The position numbers and the translations under genes are program-made. 9,116 bases of DNA from UBA2883 sp050873965 (GTDB taxonomy: Bacteria > Cyanobacteriota > Vampirovibrionia > Gastranaerophilales > Gastranaerophilaceae), in NCBI GenBank assembly GCA_050873965.1, contig JBNMJS010000073.1, forward strand, positions 1-9,116. The letters are read 5' to 3'. Below the pieces are notes generated by a model, which did not search any database, was not told where the DNA came from, and saw nothing but the letters and a program-made list of their open reading frames with translations. Numbering within the stretch: position 1 is the stretch's first letter; each line of letters starts with the position of its first letter. This document shows positions 1-5,530 of the stretch, one piece after another.

Positions 1-1
1 C

Positions 2-832
2 GGTAGCCTTGTATCAGGTTTGTTGTTGGGTGGTTCTTTAATGTTTTTGTTAGGACTGGTTGATGATATTTATAATTTAGATGCAAAATTTAAATTACTT
101 ATTCAAATTTTGGTTGTTACTGTCGTTTATTGTTTGGGTGTAAAATTTGATACAATTTCTGATCCATTCAATCCAAACGGTGGAATGATTCATTTAAATA
201 TGTTTTTATCTTATCCATTAACATTGTTGTGGATTGTTGGTATAAGTAATGCTGTAAACTTTATTGATGGTGTTGATGGTTTGGCTGGTTCTGTTATTAC
301 TGTTAATGCTATCACGTTGGCTATTTTGGCATTAGCAATGACTCCACCAAATCCAATTAGTGCATTGATTGCGTTCATTTTGGCTGGTTCAATGATGGCA
401 TTTCTTACATTTAATTTCAATCCAGCAAAGATTTTTATGGGTGATTCTGGGGCATTGTTCTCTGGTTTTATGTTGGCATCTATTTCAATTACAGGTGTTA
501 TGAAAAGTGCTACATTGGCGATATTGTTGCCATTTATTGTTTTGGCTGTGCCTATTATGGATATTACATACTCTAGTTTAAGACGTATTTTTAAGGGGAA
601 ATCTCCATTCGTTGCAGATGCTGAACATATTCATCATAAATTGTTAAAAGCAGGCTTTTCACAAAAATTAACAGTGGCTATAATGACCTCTATTGCTATC
701 ATTGCCGGTGCTATTGCTACTTGTTTTGTTAGCGTATTCACCATTAAACATTATGTTTGTTATATACTTATTGTAATAGTTTTAATGCTAGTACTTAGTT
801 TATTTGATATTTTTACTAAGAGTAACAAATAA
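2..832 (+). CDS. WecA/TagO/MraY-family undecaprenyl-phosphate glycosyl-1-phosphate transferase, 5'-partial
   Basis: This integral membrane enzyme should transfer a sugar-1-phosphate (GlcNAc in WecA/TagO) from a UDP-sugar to undecaprenyl phosphate, the first step of building a lipid-linked surface polysaccharide. The frame is open to the left edge, so the true start lies outside; a TTG at 20 is only the first start-like codon. Numbered from that TTG, the family motifs appear in order: LGLVDD (11-16, the Asp pair linked to Mg/substrate binding), NFIDGVDGLAG (80-90), IFMGDSGALFSGF (138-150) and HIHH (203-206). The HIHH motif points to the WecA/TagO/WbpL branch rather than MraY. Hydrophobic segments alternate throughout, for example around 28-40, 61-76, 91-106, 112-132, 164-181 and 217-262. 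Which sugar is used cannot be told from sequence. The next gene starts 16 nt downstream. Confidence 0.93.
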   Translation, partial: GSLVSGLLLGGSLMFLLGLVDDIYNLDAKFKLLIQILVVTVVYCLGVKFDTISDPFNPNGGMIHLNMFLSYPLTLLWIVGISNAVNFIDGVDGLAGSVITVNAITLAILALAMTPPNPISALIAFILAGSMMAFLTFNFNPAKIFMGDSGALFSGFMLASISITGVMKSATLAILLPFIVLAVPIMDITYSSLRRIFKGKSPFVADAEHIHHKLLKAGFSQKLTVAIMTSIAIIAGAIATCFVSVFTIKHYVCYILIVIVLMLVLSLFDIFTKSNK

Positions 833-848
833 CTTGTGATGAGGGAAT

Positions 849-1334
849 ATGAACAACAATTTAGATAGTATTTTTGATACACCAACAAAAACGGCTAGTG
901 TTACCAAATCTACCGTTAATAATGATGATTTATGCTCTGATTTAGATACATCAGCACTTTTAGCAAAGGCTTCTGTACCGTTTTCTCATAGAAGAATTGC
1001 AGACAATTATGTTATTTTAAGAAAAATTTGTTCATTCCAAGTTGTACAACCTAGAATTTCTAAGGTGGAAACAGCATTATTGATGAAATATTCATTTAAT
1101 ACTTTAGAAAACACAACTATTTCAAAAGTTAATCAAGAATTGGCATTGTTAAAACAATGGTCAACATCAACAAATGACGAATTGCGTGCTGACTCAGATG
1201 AGATTTTGCGTATTCGTGTTAAAGAATTGAAATTTATGTTATCAAATAATTATACTGTTAATTCTAATGAGGTTTTCAAAGGCTATAAAGCCATTGAAAC
1301 TTATTTGAAGAATATTAATAGTTATTGTGCGTAA
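849..1334 (+). CDS. hypothetical protein, 161 residues
   Basis: I do not recognise this protein. It begins with ATG 16 nt after the transferase stop, and an AGGG at 842-845 gives a Shine-Dalgarno match at unusually short spacing (3 nt). The two genes are probably on one transcript. The first 45 residues are polar, rich in Asn, Thr, Ser and Asp, and look disordered. From about residue 46 the sequence becomes mixed and mostly helix-forming, with charged stretches such as NDELRADSDEILRIRVKELK near 113-132. There is no signal peptide, membrane segment, cysteine pattern or catalytic motif. A soluble cytoplasmic protein is likely. Codon use matches the neighbour, so it is probably a genuine resident gene, perhaps lineage-restricted. 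Confidence 0.7.
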   Translation: MNNNLDSIFDTPTKTASVTKSTVNNDDLCSDLDTSALLAKASVPFSHRRIADNYVILRKICSFQVVQPRISKVETALLMKYSFNTLENTTISKVNQELALLKQWSTSTNDELRADSDEILRIRVKELKFMLSNNYTVNSNEVFKGYKAIETYLKNINSYCA

Positions 1335-1411
1335 GATTGTTTTGTAATGTATCATTACTAATCATAAGTTTTTTATAGGCTTATTACGTTTAGGTCGAAT
1401 TTTATTTGTTA

Positions 1412-1459
1412 TTTGCAAAATCACGTCATTACGAGGAGTGAAGCGACGAAGTAATCCAG
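1412..1459 (+). repeat. stem-loop repeat, GTCAT...AATCC type (cluster 1, copy 1)
   Basis: GTC (1425-1427) is followed by ATTAC (1428-1432), a purine-rich centre containing AAGCGACGAA, then GTAAT (1451-1455) and CC. The two 5-base arms are complementary. From memory, repeats with this GTCATT...AATCC layout recur between genes in many unrelated bacteria. The preceding TTTGCAAAATCACG (1412-1425) seems to belong to the unit, because a degenerate inverted copy at 4618-4664 carries the same left and right ends. Confidence 0.7.
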
Positions 1460-1487
1460 TTAATAGAAATTAGAATACATAAAAAAA

Positions 1488-1614
1488 AGATTCTTCGCAT
1501 TTTTCGGTCGCAATAAACGGCACCGTTCAAATTTAAATCAAAAAGCGTGGTTTTTGATTATAAATTTTTACCTCTCACTTCGTTTGTGCCTTTGCTCCCT
1601 CTGTTCAGAATGAC
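1488..1614 (-). repeat. long composite GTCAT...ATCT repeat with an internal hairpin
   Basis: Read on the minus strand, this stretch starts GTC-ATTCT (1614-1607) and ends AGAAT-CT (1494-1488). This is the same outer layout as the short stem-loop repeats, with complementary 5-base arms. Between the arms lies about 115 bp containing the GCGTGG-loop hairpin (1529-1567). It looks like a short repeat with extra DNA inside its loop. It is separated from the next plus-oriented copy by about 10 bp. No coding potential was seen. Confidence 0.55.
1529..1567. repeat. long AT-rich hairpin with GCGTGG loop (copy 1 of 3)
   Basis: The left arm AAATTTA (1529-1535) plus AATCAAAAA (1536-1544 with 1536 paired to 1559) pairs with TTTTTGATT (1551-1559) and TAAATTT (1561-1567). 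Only A1560 is bulged. The six-base loop is GCGTGG (1545-1550). This gives about 16 base pairs. The same loop sits on different but still complementary arms at 2121-2138 and 4661-4682. A role as a plus-strand terminator is possible because two more T follow, but the stem is almost free of G-C pairs. Confidence 0.7.
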
Positions 1615-1623
1615 GAAAATGAC

Positions 1624-1652
1624 GTCATACTGAGGCTTTAGCCGAAGTATCT
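1624..1652 (+). repeat. stem-loop repeat, GTCAT...ATCT type (cluster 1, copy 3)
   Basis: GTC is followed by a hairpin: ATACT (1627-1631), GA, GGC (1634-1636), loop TTTA, GCC (1641-1643), GA, AGTAT (1646-1650), then CT. The two facing GA steps could form tandem G-A pairs, giving a continuous 10-step stem. The repeat runs into the 3' end of the minus-strand reading frame 1638-1823 and provides its last codons and stop. Confidence 0.7.
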
Positions 1653-1823
1653 ATGGTAAATTTTCATAAAATTTTGATGAGAGAATTTATGAAAAGAGCT
1701 AAAATCCTTTACTTTGGTAAAGTTTTTACTAGTTTTATTCTTAATTGCTTCGTATTCTTCTATGCAAGCCATCATTCTACGAGCTAATGTTTTTGAAATT
1801 AAATCTTTGTTACTTGTTGCCAT
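1638..1823 (-). pseudogene. short ORF, probable truncated N-terminal fragment with a helix-turn-helix-like segment
   Basis: The start looks genuine: AAGGAG (1838-1833) lies 9 nt before ATG, the same arrangement as panD in this window. The 61-residue product is basic and helical. Residues 37-57 (KVKDF...IYHRY) resemble the N-terminal helix-turn-helix of transposase-like proteins, where a short helix is followed by a turn and a recognition helix ending in Arg-Tyr. That assignment is from memory and weak. The last four codons (Arg-Tyr-Phe-Gly) and the TAA lie in the GTCAT-type repeat at 1624-1652, so the original C-terminus appears lost. A 10 bp inverted repeat (TTTTCATAAA at 1661-1670, TTTATGAAAA at 1686-1695) also sits in the coding 3' part. 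It could instead be an intact small gene. Confidence 0.4.
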
Positions 1824-1864
1824 TTTATTTTTCTCCTTTATTTTTCTAAGTAAAATGTAACTAA

Positions 1865-2114
1865 TTACTTGACATGTACAGCAATGACGGAAAATAAAAT
1901 ATAATAAATATCACGTAATTAAAAATCGGCAATAGCGGAGTGAACCGAGAATGTTAATGAAATACAATGTCGAACTGTTTGAGTGATTTTGAAACATTAA
2001 AAAATATACAAAATCACGAGTTGTGAGACTCGATTGTAGAATTATACAATTCTCGTGTGAACGGAAGCGTCGCCGAGAGTTTCTTTCCGTCTCGTTTCTT
2101 CTTGAATTATTTGG
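1865..2114. other. non-coding spacer with nested inverted repeats
   Basis: No plausible gene was found here. The stretch contains several inverted repeats. GTGATTTTG (1983-1991) pairs with CAAAATCAC (2009-2017). CACGAG (2015-2020) pairs with CTCGTG (2052-2057). CGAGT (2017-2021) pairs with ACTCG (2028-2032). ATTGTA (2033-2038) pairs with TACAAT (2045-2050). ACGGAA (2061-2066) pairs with TTCCGT (2085-2090). Several share bases, so they are alternatives rather than one fold. CAAAATCACG also occurs in the copy-1 repeat at 1412-1459. Confidence 0.5.
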
Positions 2115-2204
2115 CTAGTCGCAAAAGCGTGGTTTTGCTCCTAGTTACGGGCTTACGCCCTACCAAAAATTCGCTTTGCGGTCGAGAAATGAGGCATTAG
2201 AATT
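2115..2204. repeat. 84 bp direct repeat, copy A, with GCGTGG-loop hairpin
   Basis: Bases 2121-2204 match 4663-4747 with about six substitutions and one indel by hand alignment. The core from CTAG (2141) to GGTC (2183) is nearly identical. It contains three small hairpins: GCAAAA (2121-2126) with TTTTGC (2133-2138) around loop GCGTGG, extended by CTAG (2115-2118) with CTAG (2141-2144); GGGC with GCCC around TTAC (2149-2160); and CGC with GCG around TTT (2172-2180). It lies about 40 nt past the stop of the minus-strand 616-residue gene. No T-run follows on the minus strand, so it is not a standard terminator. Confidence 0.85.
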
Positions 2205-2245
2205 GAACAAATTAAATCTATTTAATACAAATCAATTTTATTGCA

Positions 2246-4096
2246 TTAAGAGAATAATTTGAAAGTCAAATCAACGTTATCTTTAATTACATTTTTAAGG
2301 GAATCAATTTCTTCTTTTATAGCTGTTCTTTCGTTTTCGCAGATTGCTAATTCTTTATCATATCTAGTATCTTTTTTGTTTATTCTATCCATATCAGCTT
2401 CATATTGAGCTTCTGCTTTTTTAACTTTTTCTGGATTTTTTTGTTCTTCTAAATTTGAATCAACTGATACAGATGTATCATGAAAAGCATCTTCAGCTTT
2501 ATCATAAGCTTGTATAATTACAAAGCCCTCTTGGATAGCATTATGTAACCAGTTTGGATCACTTAGTTTGTCATCAGGAATAACCATATAGTTTTCATTT
2601 TCTGTAGTGTTCCAATCTGCATTTGTAGTATAGTTTGTTTTGCTCTTTTCTTTGTTATCGCAAGAATAGATTTTAACGTTTTCACCAGTTGCATCGTTGT
2701 GAATAACTTCTTCGGTTATTTTAGGAACATCATTTTCACCTTCCATTTTGTACCAAAGATTGATGTACCATTGTGCAAGGTTTTTATCAGAGAATGTTGT
2801 ATGATTAACTGTTGTATCACTTTCAATAATTGGATTTAAGTTACCAACATAATCTTCTTTTTTAGGTTCAGGTCCAAGTGTACCATTGAAAGTAGGTTCA
2901 GGACGAAGTGCTGGAGGTTCATCGTTTTCCCATTGAGTTAAAGTTTCTTCGTATTTTTGTTGATTCTTTTTGATTAATGAACCTTCCAATGAATTTTGGA
3001 ATATTGATAAAGTACCAGCAAATTCATTAGCATCATAACCTGAAATTGAAGTATTGCTTGCAACGTAGTTTAAATCAATAGCCCATTGTTTCATTGTCTT
3101 TAATGTGCCATCAGGATTCCATTTACTAATTAATTTTTTGTATTCACTAGAAGAAGCATTAACATTGCATGTTTCACCATCAGCTTTTGGTTTAATGCCT
3201 AAGTTTAATTGGTCTGAAACTTCTTTAAATACATCATTTGATTTTTTACCATTTGATAGCGTATTACCATCGCACCAACCACCAGCAGCACCAAGTGTTG
3301 TTGCAGAGCCAGTTGATGTTGTATAAGTTTTAGAACTAGCTGTACTTCCATTGTAATCTATCAAGTGTGATAAAATATGTTTATAGCAACCTACATTACC
3401 AGTTGTTGCAGCACCATAACAACCATCTGTTCCACCACCAGATGCGGCAGCACTATGAAAATCATTTGCTAAACTGTAGTCTTCTGTTTCCCACCAAATT
3501 TGTGTTGTATCATTTTCTACTGGACGTGGGTCTTTTGCTTGCCAATTTGCGTAATCTTTTTCCCATTGAGCTTTTTCTTCTAACCATTTTGCATGGTCTT
3601 CTTCGTATGCTTTTTTGCCAGCTTCATAATTTTCTTTTTGTTTTTCCCACGCTGCGTGGTCTGCTTCAAAATTCTTTTCAGCTGTTTCATAAGCAGGATT
3701 TGGATTTTTGTGATGAACTGTTTGTGTATAATTTGTTTTTAAATTATATTTATTTAAGAAATCTGAAAGTGAATCTGTAGATTGGTAATTGTTGTGTAAA
3801 CTTTGAGAAATTAATGTTTTACCATCTGCAGTAGTTAGTGCATATTGTCTTCCTAGTTCATTGTAATTATAAATTTTATCTGCACTAAGTTCGACATCTC
3901 CAAGCGTACCATCGTTTTGTAGCACTTTTGCAATTGTTTTTGTTTGGTCTAATGCAAAAAGATAGTCATCATAAACACGATCAGACTCATTAGCCAATTG
4001 CAATTTTTGCGATTGGATTCTCTGAGCTGAGTATTCGATGCTATGCTGACGTGCTGTCAGATTTAGCAATCTTGCTTGTGATGATGACATACCCAT
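2246..4096 (-). CDS. large protein with aromatic-heptad coiled coil; conserved flagellin-like N-terminus, function unknown
   Basis: This 616-residue protein has no known enzymatic motif. The N-terminus (MGMSSSQARLLNLTARQHSI, then a helix to about residue 60) and the C-terminal coiled coil (about 550-616, ending TFKLFS) match, from memory, a family seen in Gastranaerophilales. The N-terminal helix loosely recalls flagellin/hook-associated proteins, and there is no Sec signal peptide. Residues 136-185 have an aromatic residue at every seventh position: Y136, F143, W150, Y157, Y164, W171, W178 and W185. Glu follows six of these eight. The step recurs at Y382/W389, followed by a Pro-rich stretch (394-411). 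Between the helices lies a Gly/Ser/Thr-rich domain with Cys 226, 237, 275 and 310. ATG is chosen with AAGGA 12 nt upstream, a rather long spacing. A surface or structural stalk protein is my inference. Confidence 0.85.
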   Translation of the reverse strand: MGMSSSQARLLNLTARQHSIEYSAQRIQSQKLQLANESDRVYDDYLFALDQTKTIAKVLQNDGTLGDVELSADKIYNYNELGRQYALTTADGKTLISQSLHNNYQSTDSLSDFLNKYNLKTNYTQTVHHKNPNPAYETAEKNFEADHAAWEKQKENYEAGKKAYEEDHAKWLEEKAQWEKDYANWQAKDPRPVENDTTQIWWETEDYSLANDFHSAAASGGGTDGCYGAATTGNVGCYKHILSHLIDYNGSTASSKTYTTSTGSATTLGAAGGWCDGNTLSNGKKSNDVFKEVSDQLNLGIKPKADGETCNVNASSSEYKKLISKWNPDGTLKTMKQWAIDLNYVASNTSISGYDANEFAGTLSIFQNSLEGSLIKKNQQKYEETLTQWENDEPPALRPEPTFNGTLGPEPKKEDYVGNLNPIIESDTTVNHTTFSDKNLAQWYINLWYKMEGENDVPKITEEVIHNDATGENVKIYSCDNKEKSKTNYTTNADWNTTENENYMVIPDDKLSDPNWLHNAIQEGFVIIQAYDKAEDAFHDTSVSVDSNLEEQKNPEKVKKAEAQYEADMDRINKKDTRYDKELAICENERTAIKEEIDSLKNVIKDNVDLTFKLFS

Positions 4097-4200
4097 TTTT
4101 CGAGTGTTTCCTTTTTCCTATTACAGGTGTTTTAACGGCATATATAGGTAAAACCTTTAATTAATCGTTACTATTAATGGGCAATTCGTTACAAAAATTT

Positions 4201-4500
4201 ACAAAAAATGATGATTTTTTGAAAAATTTTGTAAAAATTTTTTCATTTCCCTTAACAAAAGTTCATAATTGAAAAATATTTTTAATTTTTGAAAAATTCA
4301 ATTTGAAAATTTTTTTATAAAAATTCGAAAAATTTTGAAGAAAAATTTAATTTTTTTATTTTAGTTTTGAATTTTATATTAAGTTTTATTAAGCGATTTT
4401 TTGCAAATTTTTACAAAACTTAACCAAATTTTAAAGAAATTTTTTGCTTTTTTGTAATATTTCTTAATATTTGTTTTAATTCAATGCCTCATAATTTTGA
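4201..4500. other. extremely AT-rich tract upstream of the 616-residue gene
   Basis: I count 44 G or C in these 300 bases (about 85% A+T), against roughly two thirds in the genes. Runs of A4-6 and T4-7 alternate. GAAAAATT or a close variant recurs at 4221, 4271, 4291, 4327 and 4340. No reading frame of interest and no DnaA-box pattern was seen. It ends about 100 bp before the start of the minus-strand gene at 4096. Curved DNA or a binding site for an AT-hook or nucleoid protein is possible. I could not pick a convincing promoter in it or between it and the gene. Confidence 0.6.
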
Positions 4501-4502
4501 CT

Positions 4503-4528
4503 GGTACATTGAACTTGTTTCTAGGTCT
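4503..4528 (+). repeat. degenerate stem-loop repeat (cluster 2, copy 1)
   Basis: Arms ACATTGAA (4506-4513) and TTCTAGGT (4519-4526) flank loop CTTGT, followed by CT. Six of eight stem positions pair. The loop and inner arm match the intact copy at 4574-4599, so this looks like a decayed member of the same family. Confidence 0.55.
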
Positions 4529-4535
4529 AAAAAAG

Positions 4536-4561
4536 AGATTCCGAAACAAGTTCGGAATGAC
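4536..4561 (-). repeat. stem-loop repeat, GTCAT...ATCT type (cluster 2, copy 2)
   Basis: On the minus strand this reads GTC, arm ATTCCGAA, loop CTTGT, arm TTCGGAAT, CT. The eight-base arms (4538-4545 and 4551-4558) pair perfectly. Compared with the copy at 4574-4599, the stem differs at two positions and both partners have changed. Confidence 0.8.
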
Positions 4562-4573
4562 TCAACGTAAATA

Positions 4574-4599
4574 GTCATGCTGAACTTGTTTCAGCATCT
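4574..4599 (+). repeat. stem-loop repeat, GTCAT...ATCT type (cluster 2, copy 3)
   Basis: GTC is followed by arm ATGCTGAA (4577-4584), loop CTTGT (4585-4589), arm TTCAGCAT (4590-4597) and CT. The stem is perfect over eight base pairs. It lies in inverted orientation to its neighbour 12 bp to the left. Confidence 0.8.
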
Positions 4600-4617
4600 A
4601 ATTTAGTTATATTTTAC

Positions 4618-4664
4618 TGTATTACTTCGTCGTTTTACTGTTTTGGATTATTCGTGATTTTTGC
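4618..4664 (-). repeat. degenerate inverted copy of the 1412-1459 repeat
   Basis: On the minus strand this begins TTTGCAAAAATCACG and ends CGACGAAGTAATACAG. The copy at 1412-1459 begins TTTGCAAAATCACG and ends CGACGAAGTAATCCAG. The middle has diverged and the GTCATTAC arm is mostly gone, so the hairpin is no longer clear. Confidence 0.5.
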
Positions 4665-4747
4665 AAAAGCGTGGTTTTTCAACTAGTTACGGGCTTACGC
4701 CCTACCAAAAATTCGCTTTGCGGTCAAAGAAATGAGGTATTTGAATT
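4661..4747. repeat. 85 bp direct repeat, copy B, with GCGTGG-loop hairpin
   Basis: This matches 2121-2204. The first hairpin has TTG (4661-4663) plus AAAA (4665-4668) pairing with TTTT (4675-4678) plus CAA (4680-4682), with one mismatch and loop GCGTGG. The GGGC-TTAC-GCCC (4691-4702) and CGC-TTT-GCG hairpins are unchanged. It ends about 12 nt past the stop of the minus-strand DUF2400 gene, so both copies sit just downstream of a minus-strand gene. Confidence 0.85.
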
Positions 4748-4759
4748 AAAAAATTAAAC

Positions 4760-5530
4760 TTATTTCTTCTTATGAGTTTCTTCAATACCTTTGCCAAATA
4801 TAGCAAAGTCATATTTCACGGGATCATTTGAATCAAACATTTTTAAATTATTTGTTAATTCGACAACAGCTTTTTTATCATTACTCTTTCTTGTTAACAA
4901 TTTTATTTCTCTAGATAATCTTGCAACGTGTACGTCCAAAGGTATTAATAATTCGCTTTTAGGTACAAAGTCCCATAGTCCAATGTCAACGCAAGATTTA
5001 CGAACCATCCAACGCATATACATATTCATTCTTTTCATTGCACCATTCTTTTTAGGGTTTGGAATTAGTGGACTAAAATTTTTTAATAATTTTTCAGAAG
5101 CATTTGTATAAAAATAATCTACTACAATCTGAAACATTGTATAAATATCGTTTTCTTTTTCCCAACCATATCTAAACAATTCAGATAATCCATTTGAAGT
5201 ATTATATAATTTTGACAAAATCTCTAAAAACTCTGCAATCTCATAACAATTAGAAAATCTATAGTTAAAATCGTTTGTTACAACCTCCTTAAAGTCACCA
5301 TTTTTTATATAATTTGTTAAATCATTATTTGAATAATTAAAGAGTTCTTCTAACTTTTTAATAAAAATTTTTCTATTCCCATAAGCAAAAGTAGCCGCTA
5401 TAAAGCCTGCTAACTCAATATCTTCTTTCCTTTTATATTTATGTATAAATTGAACAGGATCATCTTTTATAAAATTAGTAGTTTCATATTTATCAACGAG
5501 TTTATCTAATTCATTCTTTGTTATTGTCAT
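4760..5530 (-). CDS. DUF2400 / TIGR02757 family protein
   Basis: The 256 residues fit the TIGR02757 (DUF2400) family over its usual length. Hallmarks seen are DPVQFIHKY (24-32), AGFIAATFAYGNRK (41-54), FNYRF (88-92), GAMKRMNMYMRWMVR (163-177), VDIGLW (181-186), LLIPLDVHVARLSR (194-207) and NDPVKYDFAIFGKGI (235-249). No biochemical function is firmly known to me. The PLDxHxxR motif followed by a helical segment and DPVKYDFA resembles the catalytic side of HhH-GPD DNA glycosylases (endonuclease III/MutY), which hints at a nucleic-acid role; this is inference. There is no signal peptide or membrane segment, so it should be cytoplasmic. The ATG lies 20 nt inside the end of tadA, so translation is probably coupled; a weak AGG precedes it by 7 nt. 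It is the last gene of the operon. Confidence 0.9.
   Translation of the reverse strand: MTITKNELDKLVDKYETTNFIKDDPVQFIHKYKRKEDIELAGFIAATFAYGNRKIFIKKLEELFNYSNNDLTNYIKNGDFKEVVTNDFNYRFSNCYEIAEFLEILSKLYNTSNGLSELFRYGWEKENDIYTMFQIVVDYFYTNASEKLLKNFSPLIPNPKKNGAMKRMNMYMRWMVRKSCVDIGLWDFVPKSELLIPLDVHVARLSREIKLLTRKSNDKKAVVELTNNLKMFDSNDPVKYDFAIFGKGIEETHKKK

Noticed and set aside
1344..1374. GTAATG/CATTAC hairpin followed by T6 as a terminator for the left operon
   Set aside because: The stem is only six pairs, has two G-C pairs, and the T-run starts about 10 nt beyond it.
1522..1540. GTTCAAATTTAAATC-like stretch as a tRNA T-arm
   Set aside because: There is no acceptor stem, anticodon arm or D-arm around it; the bases belong to a hairpin.
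1869..1905. Plus-strand TTGACA (1869) and TATAAT (1900) as a promoter
   Set aside because: The spacing is 25 bp rather than about 17, and no plus-strand gene follows.
3105..3780. Plus-strand open frames opposite the 616-residue gene
   Set aside because: They have low-complexity Leu/His/Phe-rich translations and mirror the coiled-coil codons of the real gene.
4201..4500. AT-rich tract as a replication origin
   Set aside because: No DnaA-box pattern and no dnaA, dnaN or gidA-type gene nearby.
1412..4747. Repeats as a CRISPR array
   Set aside because: Copies are few, differ in length and orientation, and lack regular spacers.
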